DNA of 64,000 bases, taken from NCBI RefSeq assembly GCF_001583415.1, contig NZ_CP014475.1:4278001-4342000 (forward strand), given 5' to 3'. This stretch comes from Mycolicibacterium phlei (GTDB lineage Bacteria; Actinomycetota; Actinomycetes; Mycobacteriales; Mycobacteriaceae). Each line of letters starts with the position of its first letter. The stretch's first letter is position 1. The notes under the pieces were generated by a model. That model made no database searches. It worked only from the letters and a program-made list of their open reading frames with translations, and had not been told where the DNA came from. Shown piece after piece: positions 48,938-59,075 of the stretch. The translations under genes and the position numbers were made by a program.

Positions 48938-48943
48938 GACGTA

Positions 48944-49405
48944 TTAAGCCTCGGCGGCCTTCTTGATCGCCGCCAGCGTCGCCGGGATCCCGGTGCGCGC
49001 GGCCTCCCGGCGGTCGGCGATCTGCGCGTCGGCCTGGTCGCCGTACTTCTCGCGGAAACCCTCGACACCCTTGGGCCGCAGCTCCCAGTGCTCGGTGAGG
49101 ATGGTGCCGCCGTCGGCCGGTTCGAACGTGTAACCCCAGTACACCCAGCCGTTGGCGACCTCCCAGGCGAACTCGCGTCCCGGTTCGGCGGCCACCACCT
49201 GCGACCGCGTCTCCCACGTCCGCTCCGGGGTGACGTTGCGGCCGGTGAACCACGCCCCGACGCGCGGGCCGTCGCCCTCGTCCCACCAGCAGGCGCGGCA
49301 GATCGGGCTCCACTCCCCCATCCGCGTCACGTCCGAGATCATCTCGTACAGCTTCTCCGGCGGGGCCGCCACAAAAATCGACTCCGACATCTTCAGATCG
49401 CTCAC
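48944..49405 (-). CDS. SRPBCC family protein (polyketide cyclase-like)
   Basis: A 153-residue START-like helix-grip protein: VAAPPEKLYEMISDVTRMGEWSPIC near the start, WYWGYTFEPADGGTILTEHWELRP-type strands in the middle. It binds a hydrophobic ligand; enzymatic role unknown. ATG 49405; an internal ATG six codons on is also possible. It diverges from the SDR gene across 68 bp. Confidence 0.82.
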   Translation of the reverse strand: MSDLKMSESIFVAAPPEKLYEMISDVTRMGEWSPICRACWWDEGDGPRVGAWFTGRNVTPERTWETRSQVVAAEPGREFAWEVANGWVYWGYTFEPADGGTILTEHWELRPKGVEGFREKYGDQADAQIADRREAARTGIPATLAAIKKAAEA

Positions 49406-49473
49406 AAATCCAGTGTGTCAAGGCGATAAGTTGAGACGCGTTCCGGGCAGGTCCGGGCGGGAAGGACAACTGG

Positions 49474-50232
49474 ATGAGCAACGGGCGCACCGCGGTGGTG
49501 ATCGGCGCGGCGTCGGGAATCGGATGGGCGACCGCACGCGCCCTGGCCGCCGACGGGGATCAGGTCACCCTCGCCGACCGCAACCTCGACGGCGCCCGCG
49601 AGAACGCCGCCGAACTCGGCGACCCGCACCGCGCCGCGCACGTCGAGGTCACCGACGAGGCGTCGGTGGAATCGTTGTTCGCACAGACCGGTCCGGTCGA
49701 CGTGGTGGTCAACTGCGCCGGGTTCAGCCACCTCGGGCTGATCGTCGACATGCCGGTCGAGCACTTCCGCGAGGTCATCGACGTCTGCCTCAACGGCGCG
49801 TTCATCGTCGCCAAGCACGCCGGGCGCGCCCTGCGCGAGGGCGGCTCGCTAGTGTCGATCAGCTCGCTCAACGGCCGCCAGCCCGCGGCCGGGATGAGCG
49901 CCTACTGCGCGGCGAAGGCCGGGCTGTCGATGCTGACCCAGGTGGCCGCACTCGAGCTCGGGCCGCGCGGCATCCGGGTCAACGCCGTCGCACCGGGATT
50001 CGTGCACACCCCGCTGACCGAGGCAGCCTCCTCGATCCCCGGCGTCGTCGAGGAGTACGTCGAGAACACCGCGCTGGGCCGGGCCGGCACACCCGAGGAC
50101 ATCGCCGAGGCGGTGGTGTTCTTGACCAGGGCCTCGTGGCTGACCGGCGAGGTGCTCGACATCAACGGCGGCGCCCACCTGAAGCGCTACCCCGACATCC
50201 CCGGTCACGTGATGAGGCTTGTCGAGCAATGA
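49474..50232 (+). CDS. SDR family oxidoreductase
   Basis: A 252-residue classical SDR. Nucleotide motif GAASGIGWATA near residues 10-20, NCAG near 80, YxxxK in AYCAAKAG near 146, and TPLTEAASSI region after it. Catalyses NAD(P)-dependent oxidoreduction of an alcohol or ketone. Its TGA overlaps the ATG of the next SDR gene (ATGA), so the two are translationally coupled, which suggests consecutive steps or a heteromeric pair. Confidence 0.88.
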   Translation: MSNGRTAVVIGAASGIGWATARALAADGDQVTLADRNLDGARENAAELGDPHRAAHVEVTDEASVESLFAQTGPVDVVVNCAGFSHLGLIVDMPVEHFREVIDVCLNGAFIVAKHAGRALREGGSLVSISSLNGRQPAAGMSAYCAAKAGLSMLTQVAALELGPRGIRVNAVAPGFVHTPLTEAASSIPGVVEEYVENTALGRAGTPEDIAEAVVFLTRASWLTGEVLDINGGAHLKRYPDIPGHVMRLVEQ

Positions 50233-51041
50233 GTTTCACGGGTAAGACGGCGATCGTCACCGGCGCCGGTTCGGGTATCGGCGCCGCGCTGTGCCGGGCG
50301 CTGACCTCGGCGGGGGCCGAGGTCCTGGTCACCGACGTCGACGCCGACGCCGCCGAACGCACCGCCGCGGCTCTGGGCCGCAACGCCAGGGCAGCGCGCC
50401 TGGACGTCACCGACGCCGACGCGGTACAGGCCGCCGTCGACGACGTCGTCGCCCGCTCCGGCCGGCTCGACCTGATGTTCAACAACGCCGGAATCGTCTG
50501 GGGCGGCGACACCGAACTGCTGACGCTGGACCAGTGGAACGCGATCATCGACGTCAATCTGCGCGGCGTGGTGCACGGCGTCTCGGCGGCCTACCCGGTG
50601 ATGCTGCGCCAGGGCCACGGCCACATCGTCAACACCGCGTCGATGGCCGGGCTCACCGCCGCCGGTCAGATCACCAGCTACGTCGCCACCAAACACGCCG
50701 TCGTCGGGCTGTCGATGGCACTGCGCTCGGAGGCGGTGCCGCGCGGCGTCGGGGTGACCGTGGTCTGCCCCGCCGCGGTGGAGACCCCGATCCTGGACAA
50801 GGGCGGCATCGGCGGGTTCGTCGGCCGCGACTACTTCCTGCAGGCCCAGGGCGGCCGGCCCTACGACGCCGACCGGTTGGCCGCCGACGTGCTGCGCGCG
50901 GTGCGCAAGAACAAGGCGATCGTGGTCAAACCGCGAATCGCCCACGCCCAGTGGCTGTTCGCCCGGCTGGCACCCACGCTGATGAACCGGGTGTCGATGA
51001 AGTTCATCACCGACCAACGGGCCAGACAGGCACAGCACTAG
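50229..51041 (+). CDS. SDR family oxidoreductase (second of pair)
   Basis: A 270-residue SDR with GAGSGIGAALC near residues 12-22, NNAGIVWGG near 86, catalytic YVATK near 154, and a longer C-terminal arm (LFARLAPTLMNRVSMKFI) of the kind that associates with membranes or lipid substrates. ATG 50229 is the overlap start; the long open frame upstream (from 49152) is a shadow of the first SDR gene. Two bases separate its stop from the next gene's GTG. Confidence 0.88.
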   Translation: MSFTGKTAIVTGAGSGIGAALCRALTSAGAEVLVTDVDADAAERTAAALGRNARAARLDVTDADAVQAAVDDVVARSGRLDLMFNNAGIVWGGDTELLTLDQWNAIIDVNLRGVVHGVSAAYPVMLRQGHGHIVNTASMAGLTAAGQITSYVATKHAVVGLSMALRSEAVPRGVGVTVVCPAAVETPILDKGGIGGFVGRDYFLQAQGGRPYDADRLAADVLRAVRKNKAIVVKPRIAHAQWLFARLAPTLMNRVSMKFITDQRARQAQH

Positions 51042-51043
51042 CC

Positions 51044-52219
51044 GTGGCCGCCACCGAGTTCACCCAGAACCAGCGCCGCGCACTGGCCGTCGCCACCGGC
51101 GTCGCCATCGCGTTCGGCGCGTACTTCCTGCGGCAGTACTTCATCCTCATCGTGATGGCGGCGGTGGTCGCCTACCTGTTCACCCCGCTCTACACCCGGC
51201 TGGCCAAGCGGATGAGCAGCGGCCTGTCGGCGGCGCTGACACTGCTGGCGGCGGTCGCCGCGGTGATCGTGCCGCTGGGGGTGCTGGTGGCCATGGCCGC
51301 CGTGCAGATCACCACGATGATCGAGCGGGTGTCGGAGTGGGTCGACCGCACCGACCTGTCCTCACTCGGCGACCGGGCGCTGCAGATCGTCAACGACCTG
51401 CTGGCACGCGTGCCCTACATCGACACCACGGTGACCCCGGAGTCGTTGCGCACCACCATGACCCGCGTCGCGCAGGAGGCAGGCCAGTGGCTGCTCGGGC
51501 TGCTGCAGGGCGCGGCAGGCGGTCTGGTCGGCGCGGTGACCGGGGCGATCCTGTTCATCTACGTGTTCCTGTCGCTGCTGATCAACCGGGACCGGGTGGT
51601 GCAGATCGTGCGCCAGCTCAACCCGCTCGGCGAGGACATCACCGACGTCTACATGGCCAAGATGGGCGCGATGGTCAAGGGCACCGTGATGGGCCAGTTC
51701 GTCATCGCCCTCGTCCAGGGTGTCGCCGGTGCGGCGTCGATCTACCTGGCCGGGTTCCACCAGGGCTTCTTCCTGTTCGCCGTGCTGCTGACCGCGCTGT
51801 CGGTGATCCCGCTGGGCAGCGGTGTGGTCACCATCCCGTTCGGGATCGGAATGATCCTGTTCGGCAACGTGATCGGCGGCGTGTTCGTGGTCGCCTTCCA
51901 CCTCATCGCCGTCACCAACATCGACAACTTCCTGCGGCCGATCCTGGTGCCGCGCGAGGCCCGCCTCGACTCCGCGCTGATGCTGCTGGCGGTGTTCGCG
52001 GGCATCGGCATGTTCGGAGCGTGGGGCATCGTGCTGGGCCCGGTGCTGATGATCGTCATCGTCACGACGATCCTGGTCTACCTCGAGGAGTACAAGGGCG
52101 TGCCGATGCGCAGACCCGAGGATGACGAACAGGGCAAGCCGCGCAACCCGTTCCGGCGGCTGAGCCGGCTGGTGCGGCGCATCCGGGGCCGGGAAGCGGC
52201 TAAACCAGCCGCTCCCTGA
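51044..52219 (+). CDS. AI-2E family transporter (membrane permease)
   Basis: A 391-residue membrane protein with about eight helices. Typical family features: paired N-terminal helices (FILIVMAAVVAYLFTPLY; LSAALTLLAAVAAVIVPLGVLV), a soluble helical segment around 80-130, and the signature PLGSGVVTIPFGIGMILFG with NFLRPILVP near 310. Members export autoinducer-2 or act as sodium/proton antiporters. Corresponds to Rv1101c. GTG 51044 is 2 bp after the SDR stop. Its last 20 bp overlap the convergent dienelactone hydrolase-type gene. Confidence 0.9.
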   Translation: MAATEFTQNQRRALAVATGVAIAFGAYFLRQYFILIVMAAVVAYLFTPLYTRLAKRMSSGLSAALTLLAAVAAVIVPLGVLVAMAAVQITTMIERVSEWVDRTDLSSLGDRALQIVNDLLARVPYIDTTVTPESLRTTMTRVAQEAGQWLLGLLQGAAGGLVGAVTGAILFIYVFLSLLINRDRVVQIVRQLNPLGEDITDVYMAKMGAMVKGTVMGQFVIALVQGVAGAASIYLAGFHQGFFLFAVLLTALSVIPLGSGVVTIPFGIGMILFGNVIGGVFVVAFHLIAVTNIDNFLRPILVPREARLDSALMLLAVFAGIGMFGAWGIVLGPVLMIVIVTTILVYLEEYKGVPMRRPEDDEQGKPRNPFRRLSRLVRRIRGREAAKPAAP

Positions 52220-53009
52220 GGAACTCCACCACCCGCTTGAGCGCGGCGTCGGTCGGATGTCCCTCGCGGCGGCGCAGTTCCAGCGTCAGCACCGAGTGCG
52301 CCGAACGACCGAACCCGTGCGGATTGCCCTTGCTGGAGTCGATCTCGATCACTTCGAACGCGTCACCGAGGCGGTCCTTGAGCGTCTTGAACCGGGCCGC
52401 GGGCGACAGCGGGTCCGCGGAGAACCGCAGCCCCAGCGCGCACAGCCCCTCGGTCTCGGCGCGGCGTTCGATGATCCGCAGCTCGGCCTCCGACAGCCCC
52501 GGGTCGCGACGCTGTTTGGCGGTCAGGCCCAGCGGCAGCGACGGCTGGCTCATCACCGGGGCCAGCACACTGTCGTCGACCGCCGCCGCGAGCGCAAACC
52601 CGCCGGTGAAGCACTGCCCGATGACGCCGACGCCCTTGCCGGGGGTCTGCGCGTTGAGGTCGCGGGCCAGCGCGCGCAGGTAGTGCGCGACCGGGCGGTC
52701 GGCGTTGGTGGCGAACGCGGCGAACTCCTTGGCCACGCAGCCGCGCAGCATCACCGGGACCATGCCGGGCCGCATCGGCGGCGCGCCGGGGGTGCCGAAC
52801 AGCGACGGCATCGCCACCGTGAAGCCGTTCTCCACCAGATGGTTGCCCAGTGCGAAGACCCCCGGGTGGGCGCCGGGCATCTCCGGGATGAGCACGACGC
52901 CGGGGCCCTCGCCGCGGCGGTACACGTCGTGGGTGTAGCCGGCGGCGCTGAACGGTGCGACCGACCAGCCCGTGGTGTCGGCCTGCGGAGCGGTGTCGGC
53001 TTCGGTCAT
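52200..53009 (-). CDS. Dienelactone hydrolase family protein
   Basis: A 269-residue alpha/beta hydrolase with a Cys nucleophile in GQCFTGG (near residue 133), the dienelactone-hydrolase type of elbow, and catalytic His in NPHGFGRSAH near 229. VVLIPEMPGAHPG gives the oxyanion region. Acts on lactones or small esters. ATG 53009 with a run of AGGGGGA upstream. Not near other aromatic degradation genes. Confidence 0.85.
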   Translation of the reverse strand: MTEADTAPQADTTGWSVAPFSAAGYTHDVYRRGEGPGVVLIPEMPGAHPGVFALGNHLVENGFTVAMPSLFGTPGAPPMRPGMVPVMLRGCVAKEFAAFATNADRPVAHYLRALARDLNAQTPGKGVGVIGQCFTGGFALAAAVDDSVLAPVMSQPSLPLGLTAKQRRDPGLSEAELRIIERRAETEGLCALGLRFSADPLSPAARFKTLKDRLGDAFEVIEIDSSKGNPHGFGRSAHSVLTLELRRREGHPTDAALKRVVEFLRERLV

Positions 53010-53044
53010 CGGCTCCCCCTGACTGCTGGACCTACTGCCCCGCC

Positions 53045-53692
53045 CTACCGGACGGGCAGCGGCGACGCCGCCTGCGTCGCCGACGCCAGCGTACGGTACT
53101 CATCGGTACCGGCGGCGCCGGTCAGCGCGATCTGCGCGGGACCGGTCGCGCCGGTCAGCCGCGTCGTCCACACCGGCTCGGCCGGGTTGCCGTCCTCGTC
53201 GGCGCCCTCGTAGATCACCCAGGTCTGCCCGTCGACGTCGGTGACCCCGGTCGGTGCCAGGTCGTCGCCGAGCGAGCCGACCAGCTTGGCCTCGTCGGCG
53301 TTGCTCTGGTTCAGGCTCAGGTACATGCCGCTGGGCGCCAGGTAGCCGACCCGGGAGACCACCGCGCGGGTCGGCTGGCCGGTGGCCGGATCGACGCGGC
53401 CGTCCTCGATGCCGTTACGGCCGCCGGAGTTGGGCTGCCAGCCCTCCGGCAGGGCGGGCATGCGGATCGGAATGCCCAGGGCGTCGGCGTCGGCCTGAAG
53501 CGCCGCGGCGGCGTCGAACTCCGGGGCCGGTCCCTGGCCCGGGCCGCCGGTGGAGACCGAACACATTCCGAGCATCCCGGCGAACAGGATGCAGGCCGCC
53601 ACCAGCGGCGCCAGCGACCAGAACATGTCGCGACCGTCCTGGAGCAGTCGCGACTTGGCCGGCTTCGGCTGCGGCTGTGGCTGGGTTGTCAT
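53045..53692 (-). CDS. DUF4245 membrane-anchored protein
   Basis: A 215-residue protein: a short Gln/Pro-rich cytosolic start, one membrane helix (MFWSLAPLVAACILFAGMLGMCSV, about 23-46), and an extracytoplasmic DUF4245 domain with IRMPALPEGWQPNSGGR and YLSLNQSNADEAKLVGSL. Corresponds by synteny to Rv1100 next to glpX. Function unknown. ATG 53692 lies 54 bp from the divergent glpX start, so the two share a promoter region. The frame upstream of it is a glpX shadow. Confidence 0.86.
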   Translation of the reverse strand: MTTQPQPQPKPAKSRLLQDGRDMFWSLAPLVAACILFAGMLGMCSVSTGGPGQGPAPEFDAAAALQADADALGIPIRMPALPEGWQPNSGGRNGIEDGRVDPATGQPTRAVVSRVGYLAPSGMYLSLNQSNADEAKLVGSLGDDLAPTGVTDVDGQTWVIYEGADEDGNPAEPVWTTRLTGATGPAQIALTGAAGTDEYRTLASATQAASPLPVR

Positions 53693-53746
53693 GCCGCTAG
53701 TATCCCAGCTCCCTAAGTCGGATCGACTAATGGGAGAATCTGGCCC

Positions 53747-54775
53747 ATGAGCCCCTCGCGCGGTGAAGCACCCGATCGAAATCTGGCCCTTGAACTGGTT
53801 CGAGTCACCGAAGCCGGCGCCATGGCGGCAGGCCGCTGGGTCGGCCGCGGTGACAAGGAGGGCGGCGACGGCGCCGCCGTCGACGCCATGCGTGAGCTGG
53901 TCAACTCGGTGTCCATGCGTGGCGTCGTCGTCATCGGCGAAGGCGAGAAGGACAACGCCCCGATGCTCTACAACGGCGAAGAGGTCGGCAACGGCGACGG
54001 GCCGGAGTGCGACTTCGCCGTCGACCCGATCGACGGCACCACGCTGATGAGCAAGGGTATGCCCAACGCCATCTCGGTGCTGGCGGTCGCCGAGCGGCAC
54101 GCCATGTTCGACCCGTCGGCGGTGTTCTACATGAACAAGATCGCCGTCGGCCCGGACGCCGTCGACGCCATCGACATCACCGCCCCGATCGGCGAGAACG
54201 TCCGCCGGGTGGCCAAGGCCAAGGGTCTGTCGGTGTCCGACATGACCGTCTGCATCCTGGACCGGCCCCGCCACCAGCAGCTCATCTCCGACGTCCGCGA
54301 CGCCGGCGCCCGCATCCGGCTGATCACCGACGGTGACGTCGCGGGTGCCATCTCGGCGTGCCGGCCCAACTCCGGCACCGACATGCTCGCCGGCATCGGC
54401 GGCACCCCCGAGGGCATCATCGCCGCCGCCGCGATCCGCTGCATGGGCGGCGCGATCCAGGCCCAGCTGGCCCCCAAGGACGACGAGGAGCGGGAGAAGG
54501 CCATCGGCCGTGGCTACGACCTCGACCAGGTGCTGACCACCGAGGACCTGGTCTCCGGGGAGAACGTGTTCTTCTGCGCGACCGGTGTCACCGACGGCGA
54601 CCTGCTCAAGGGTGTGCACTACTTCCCCGGTGGCTGCACCACCCAGTCGATCGTGATGCGGTCCAAGTCGGGCACCGTCCGCATGATCGAGGCCTACCAC
54701 CGGCTGTCCAAGCTCAACGAATACTCCGCAATCGACTTCACCGGCGACAAGAACGCCGTCTACCCGCTGCCGTAA
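53747..54775 (+). CDS. glpX: Class II fructose-1,6-bisphosphatase
   Basis: A 342-residue GlpX enzyme of gluconeogenesis. Metal-binding motifs GEGEKDNAPMLYNGEEVG (near 64-80) and DFAVDPIDGTTLMSKGMPNA (near 89-108) and the sugar-phosphate region GATGVTDGDLLKGVHYFPGG-type (near 280) are present. In mycobacteria this is the essential FBPase (Rv1099c). ATG 53747. fum follows after 21 bp, giving a glpX-fum operon that joins gluconeogenesis to the TCA cycle. Confidence 0.96.
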   Translation: MSPSRGEAPDRNLALELVRVTEAGAMAAGRWVGRGDKEGGDGAAVDAMRELVNSVSMRGVVVIGEGEKDNAPMLYNGEEVGNGDGPECDFAVDPIDGTTLMSKGMPNAISVLAVAERHAMFDPSAVFYMNKIAVGPDAVDAIDITAPIGENVRRVAKAKGLSVSDMTVCILDRPRHQQLISDVRDAGARIRLITDGDVAGAISACRPNSGTDMLAGIGGTPEGIIAAAAIRCMGGAIQAQLAPKDDEEREKAIGRGYDLDQVLTTEDLVSGENVFFCATGVTDGDLLKGVHYFPGGCTTQSIVMRSKSGTVRMIEAYHRLSKLNEYSAIDFTGDKNAVYPLP

Positions 54776-54796
54776 ATCAACGAAGAGAAGGGCACT

Positions 54797-56224
<1,428 letters not shown>

Positions 56225-56245
56225 CACGGCGGAACGCGCGAGCCG

Positions 56246-58987
56246 TTGCCGACGCGGATTCCGGCCTACCTGGCCAACCGCCCCATCGAGGAGGGGGCGG
56301 TGGCCGAGTTCCTGGAGTCCGCGGCACGGGCGCCGTCGGCGCTGCTGATCGAGGGTGAAGCCGGCATCGGCAAGACCACCCTGTGGCTGGCCGCGCTGGA
56401 ACGCGCCCGCGACTTCACGGTGCTGACCGCGCGGGCGGTGTCCGCCGAGTCGGTGCGCGCCTACACCACGCTGGCCGACCTGCTCGAGGGCGTCAACTCC
56501 GCCGCGTTCGCGCAGCTGCCCGGCGCCCAACGGATCGCCGTCGAACAGATCCGCTCGGACAACGCCGACACCGCCCCGACCGACCAGCGGGCGGTGGCGG
56601 CCGGTTTCCTGTCGGTCGTCGAGCAGCTCGCCGAGCAGGGCCCGGTGCTGCTGGCCGTCGACGACCTGCAGTGGGTGGACCCGTCGAGCAGGCACGTGCT
56701 GGCCTACACCGCGCGGCGGCTGACCGGGCCGGTCGGCGTGCTCGGCACCGTGCGCACCGACAGCGGTGTCGACCCGGTGTCCTGGCTGCAGCTGCGCAGG
56801 CCCGACGCCGTACAGCGAATCACCCTGCGGCCGTTGCCGTCCCGCGCGCTGCACTCCGTCGTCACCGAGCACCTCGGCCATCCGGTGCCGCGCGCGGAGA
56901 TGTCGCGCATCCACCAGGTGTCCGGCGGAAACCCGTTCTACGCCATCGAACTGGCCCGGGTGCTGGACAGCGGCGACGACAAACCGCTGCCGCACACGCT
57001 GTCCGCCGTCGTACAGGCCCGCCTGGACGGCCTGGGCCCCGAGGCGCTGGACCCGCTGCTGGCGGCCGCGGCCGTCGCCAACCCGACCGTCGACCTGGTC
57101 GCGGCGGCCGTCGGCACCGACAGCGACGACGTCGTCGAGCTGCTGGAGGCCGCCGAACAGCACGGCATCATCACCTTCGAGGGCAACCGCATCCGGTTCA
57201 CCCACCCGCTGCTGGCCACCGGCGTGTACAGCAGCGCCACCCCCGCGGCGCGCCGCCGCATGCACCGCAGGCTCGCCGGCGTGCTCGACGAGGCCGAGAT
57301 GCGGGCCCGCCACCTGGCGCTGGCCGCCACCCGCGGCGACGACGCCACCGTCGGCGCGCTTGAGCGGGCCGCCACGGCCGCGCAGGCCCGCGGCGCTCCG
57401 GTCGCCGCCGCCGAGTTGATGGAGCTGGCGATCACGCTGGGCGGGTCCACGCCCGAACGGCAGATCCGGCTGGCGACGCACGTGTTCGACGCCGGCGACC
57501 CGCCCCGCGCCCGGGCGCTGCTCGAGCGGGTGATCGCCGAGCTGGCACCGGGGCCGTTGCGCGCGCAGGCGGTGCACCGGCTGGCGGTGGTGCGGTTCAT
57601 TGACGACGGCTACCTCGAGGCCGTCGACCTGCTGCGGCAGGGGCTGCGCGAGGACGCCCCCGACGGACCGCTGCGGGTGGCCATGCTGACCACCCTGAGC
57701 TTCGGGCAGTACATGTCCGGAGACCCCGAGAGCGCCTGGCGCAGCGCCGAAGAGGCGGTCGCCGCGGCCGAGGACCTCGGCATCGGCGTGCTGCTCAGCG
57801 AGGCTCTCGGAGTGCGGGCCACCATCCAGTACTTCACCGGCGGCGGCGTCGACGAGGACAGCATGCGACGCGCCCGCGAGCTGGAGGACCACAACTCGGC
57901 CACCCCGGTCATGCTGCGTCCCAGCGTCGAGTACGCGCTGATGCTGGCCTGCCAGGGGCACCTCGACGAGAGCCACGATTTGATGCGCGACCTCGAGCGG
58001 CACCTGATCGACCGCGGCGAGGAGGGCGAACTCGTCTTCGTGGAGTTCTACGTCGCGCAGACCCGCATCTGGCGCGGCGACTTCCCGGCGGCCAGACGCG
58101 TTGCCGACGGCGTGGCCGAACTGGCCGCGCAGCTCGGCGGCGGCTTCCCGCGGATGCTCAGCGAGGTGCTGCGGGCCTGGCTGACGGTGTTCGCCGGCGC
58201 CGAGGACGAGGCGCGCGCCGCGGTGGCGTCGGCGGTGACCGTCTCCCGGCAGAGCGGCACCGCCTGGCACGAGAGCTGGGCGGTCACCGCGGCGGGCTTC
58301 CTGGAGGTGTCGCTGGGCAACTTCGGGGCCGCGCTGGACACCCTGGCCCCGCTGCTGGCCGCCTTCCACCCGCAGTCCACCGAGATCCAGATCGCCGCCC
58401 ACCTGCCCGACGCGGTCGACGCCCTGGTCGGGCTGGGCCGCCACGCGGAGGCTGAGGCGTACGTCGCGGCGCTGGAGAGCAACGGCGAGCGGCTCGACCG
58501 GCCCTGGATGCTGGCCGTCGGCGCCCGCTGCCGGGCCCAGCTGCTGGCGGCGGGCGGCGATCTCAGCGGCGCGGTGGCGGCCGGGCGGCGCGCGCTGGCG
58601 CAACACGACCGGCTGCCGATGCCGTTTGAGCGGGCCCGCACCGAACTCGTCGTCGGCCAGCTGCAGCAGCGCGCCCGCGACCCCAACGCCACCACGACGC
58701 TGCGCACCGCGCTGGCCGCCTTCGAGCGCCTCGGCACCCCGCTGTGGGCCGACAAGGCGCGCGCGGCGCTAGGCACCCACGTCGGCGCGTCGGGCCGGGA
58801 CGCGCTGACCGCCGCAGAACAGCGGATCGCCGAGCTGGCGGCGTCGGGGATGACCAACCGGGACGTGGCCGCCGAGCTGTTCCTGTCGGCCAAGACCGTC
58901 GAGGCGACCCTGGCGCGGGTCTACCGTAAGCTGGGCATTCGGTCGCGGGCCGAGCTCGGTCGCGTCATGGGTGGGACTGACCGTTAG
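56246..58987 (+). CDS. Large AAA/LuxR-type transcriptional regulator (first of tandem pair)
   Basis: A 913-residue regulator. An AAA-type ATPase module with Walker A GEAGIGKTT (about 36-44) and Walker B VLLAVDDLQWVD (about 133-144), a long TPR-like helical middle, and a C-terminal LuxR HTH (LTAAEQRIAELAASGMTNRD, then KTVEATLARVYRKLGI, about 853-903). STAND-like regulators of this kind use ATP and an unknown ligand to control transcription. Start is TTG 56246, 21 bp after fum; an ATG start is not available nearby. Its paralogue follows 88 bp downstream. Confidence 0.88.
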   Translation: MPTRIPAYLANRPIEEGAVAEFLESAARAPSALLIEGEAGIGKTTLWLAALERARDFTVLTARAVSAESVRAYTTLADLLEGVNSAAFAQLPGAQRIAVEQIRSDNADTAPTDQRAVAAGFLSVVEQLAEQGPVLLAVDDLQWVDPSSRHVLAYTARRLTGPVGVLGTVRTDSGVDPVSWLQLRRPDAVQRITLRPLPSRALHSVVTEHLGHPVPRAEMSRIHQVSGGNPFYAIELARVLDSGDDKPLPHTLSAVVQARLDGLGPEALDPLLAAAAVANPTVDLVAAAVGTDSDDVVELLEAAEQHGIITFEGNRIRFTHPLLATGVYSSATPAARRRMHRRLAGVLDEAEMRARHLALAATRGDDATVGALERAATAAQARGAPVAAAELMELAITLGGSTPERQIRLATHVFDAGDPPRARALLERVIAELAPGPLRAQAVHRLAVVRFIDDGYLEAVDLLRQGLREDAPDGPLRVAMLTTLSFGQYMSGDPESAWRSAEEAVAAAEDLGIGVLLSEALGVRATIQYFTGGGVDEDSMRRARELEDHNSATPVMLRPSVEYALMLACQGHLDESHDLMRDLERHLIDRGEEGELVFVEFYVAQTRIWRGDFPAARRVADGVAELAAQLGGGFPRMLSEVLRAWLTVFAGAEDEARAAVASAVTVSRQSGTAWHESWAVTAAGFLEVSLGNFGAALDTLAPLLAAFHPQSTEIQIAAHLPDAVDALVGLGRHAEAEAYVAALESNGERLDRPWMLAVGARCRAQLLAAGGDLSGAVAAGRRALAQHDRLPMPFERARTELVVGQLQQRARDPNATTTLRTALAAFERLGTPLWADKARAALGTHVGASGRDALTAAEQRIAELAASGMTNRDVAAELFLSAKTVEATLARVYRKLGIRSRAELGRVMGGTDR

Positions 58988-59075
58988 GACGCCGGCCCAG
59001 GGCCGATCTCAAGTACTGAGTTCTTGATCTGCCAAACATTGGTGTTGGCCGCGACAATCCTGTAATTCTGGGTTA

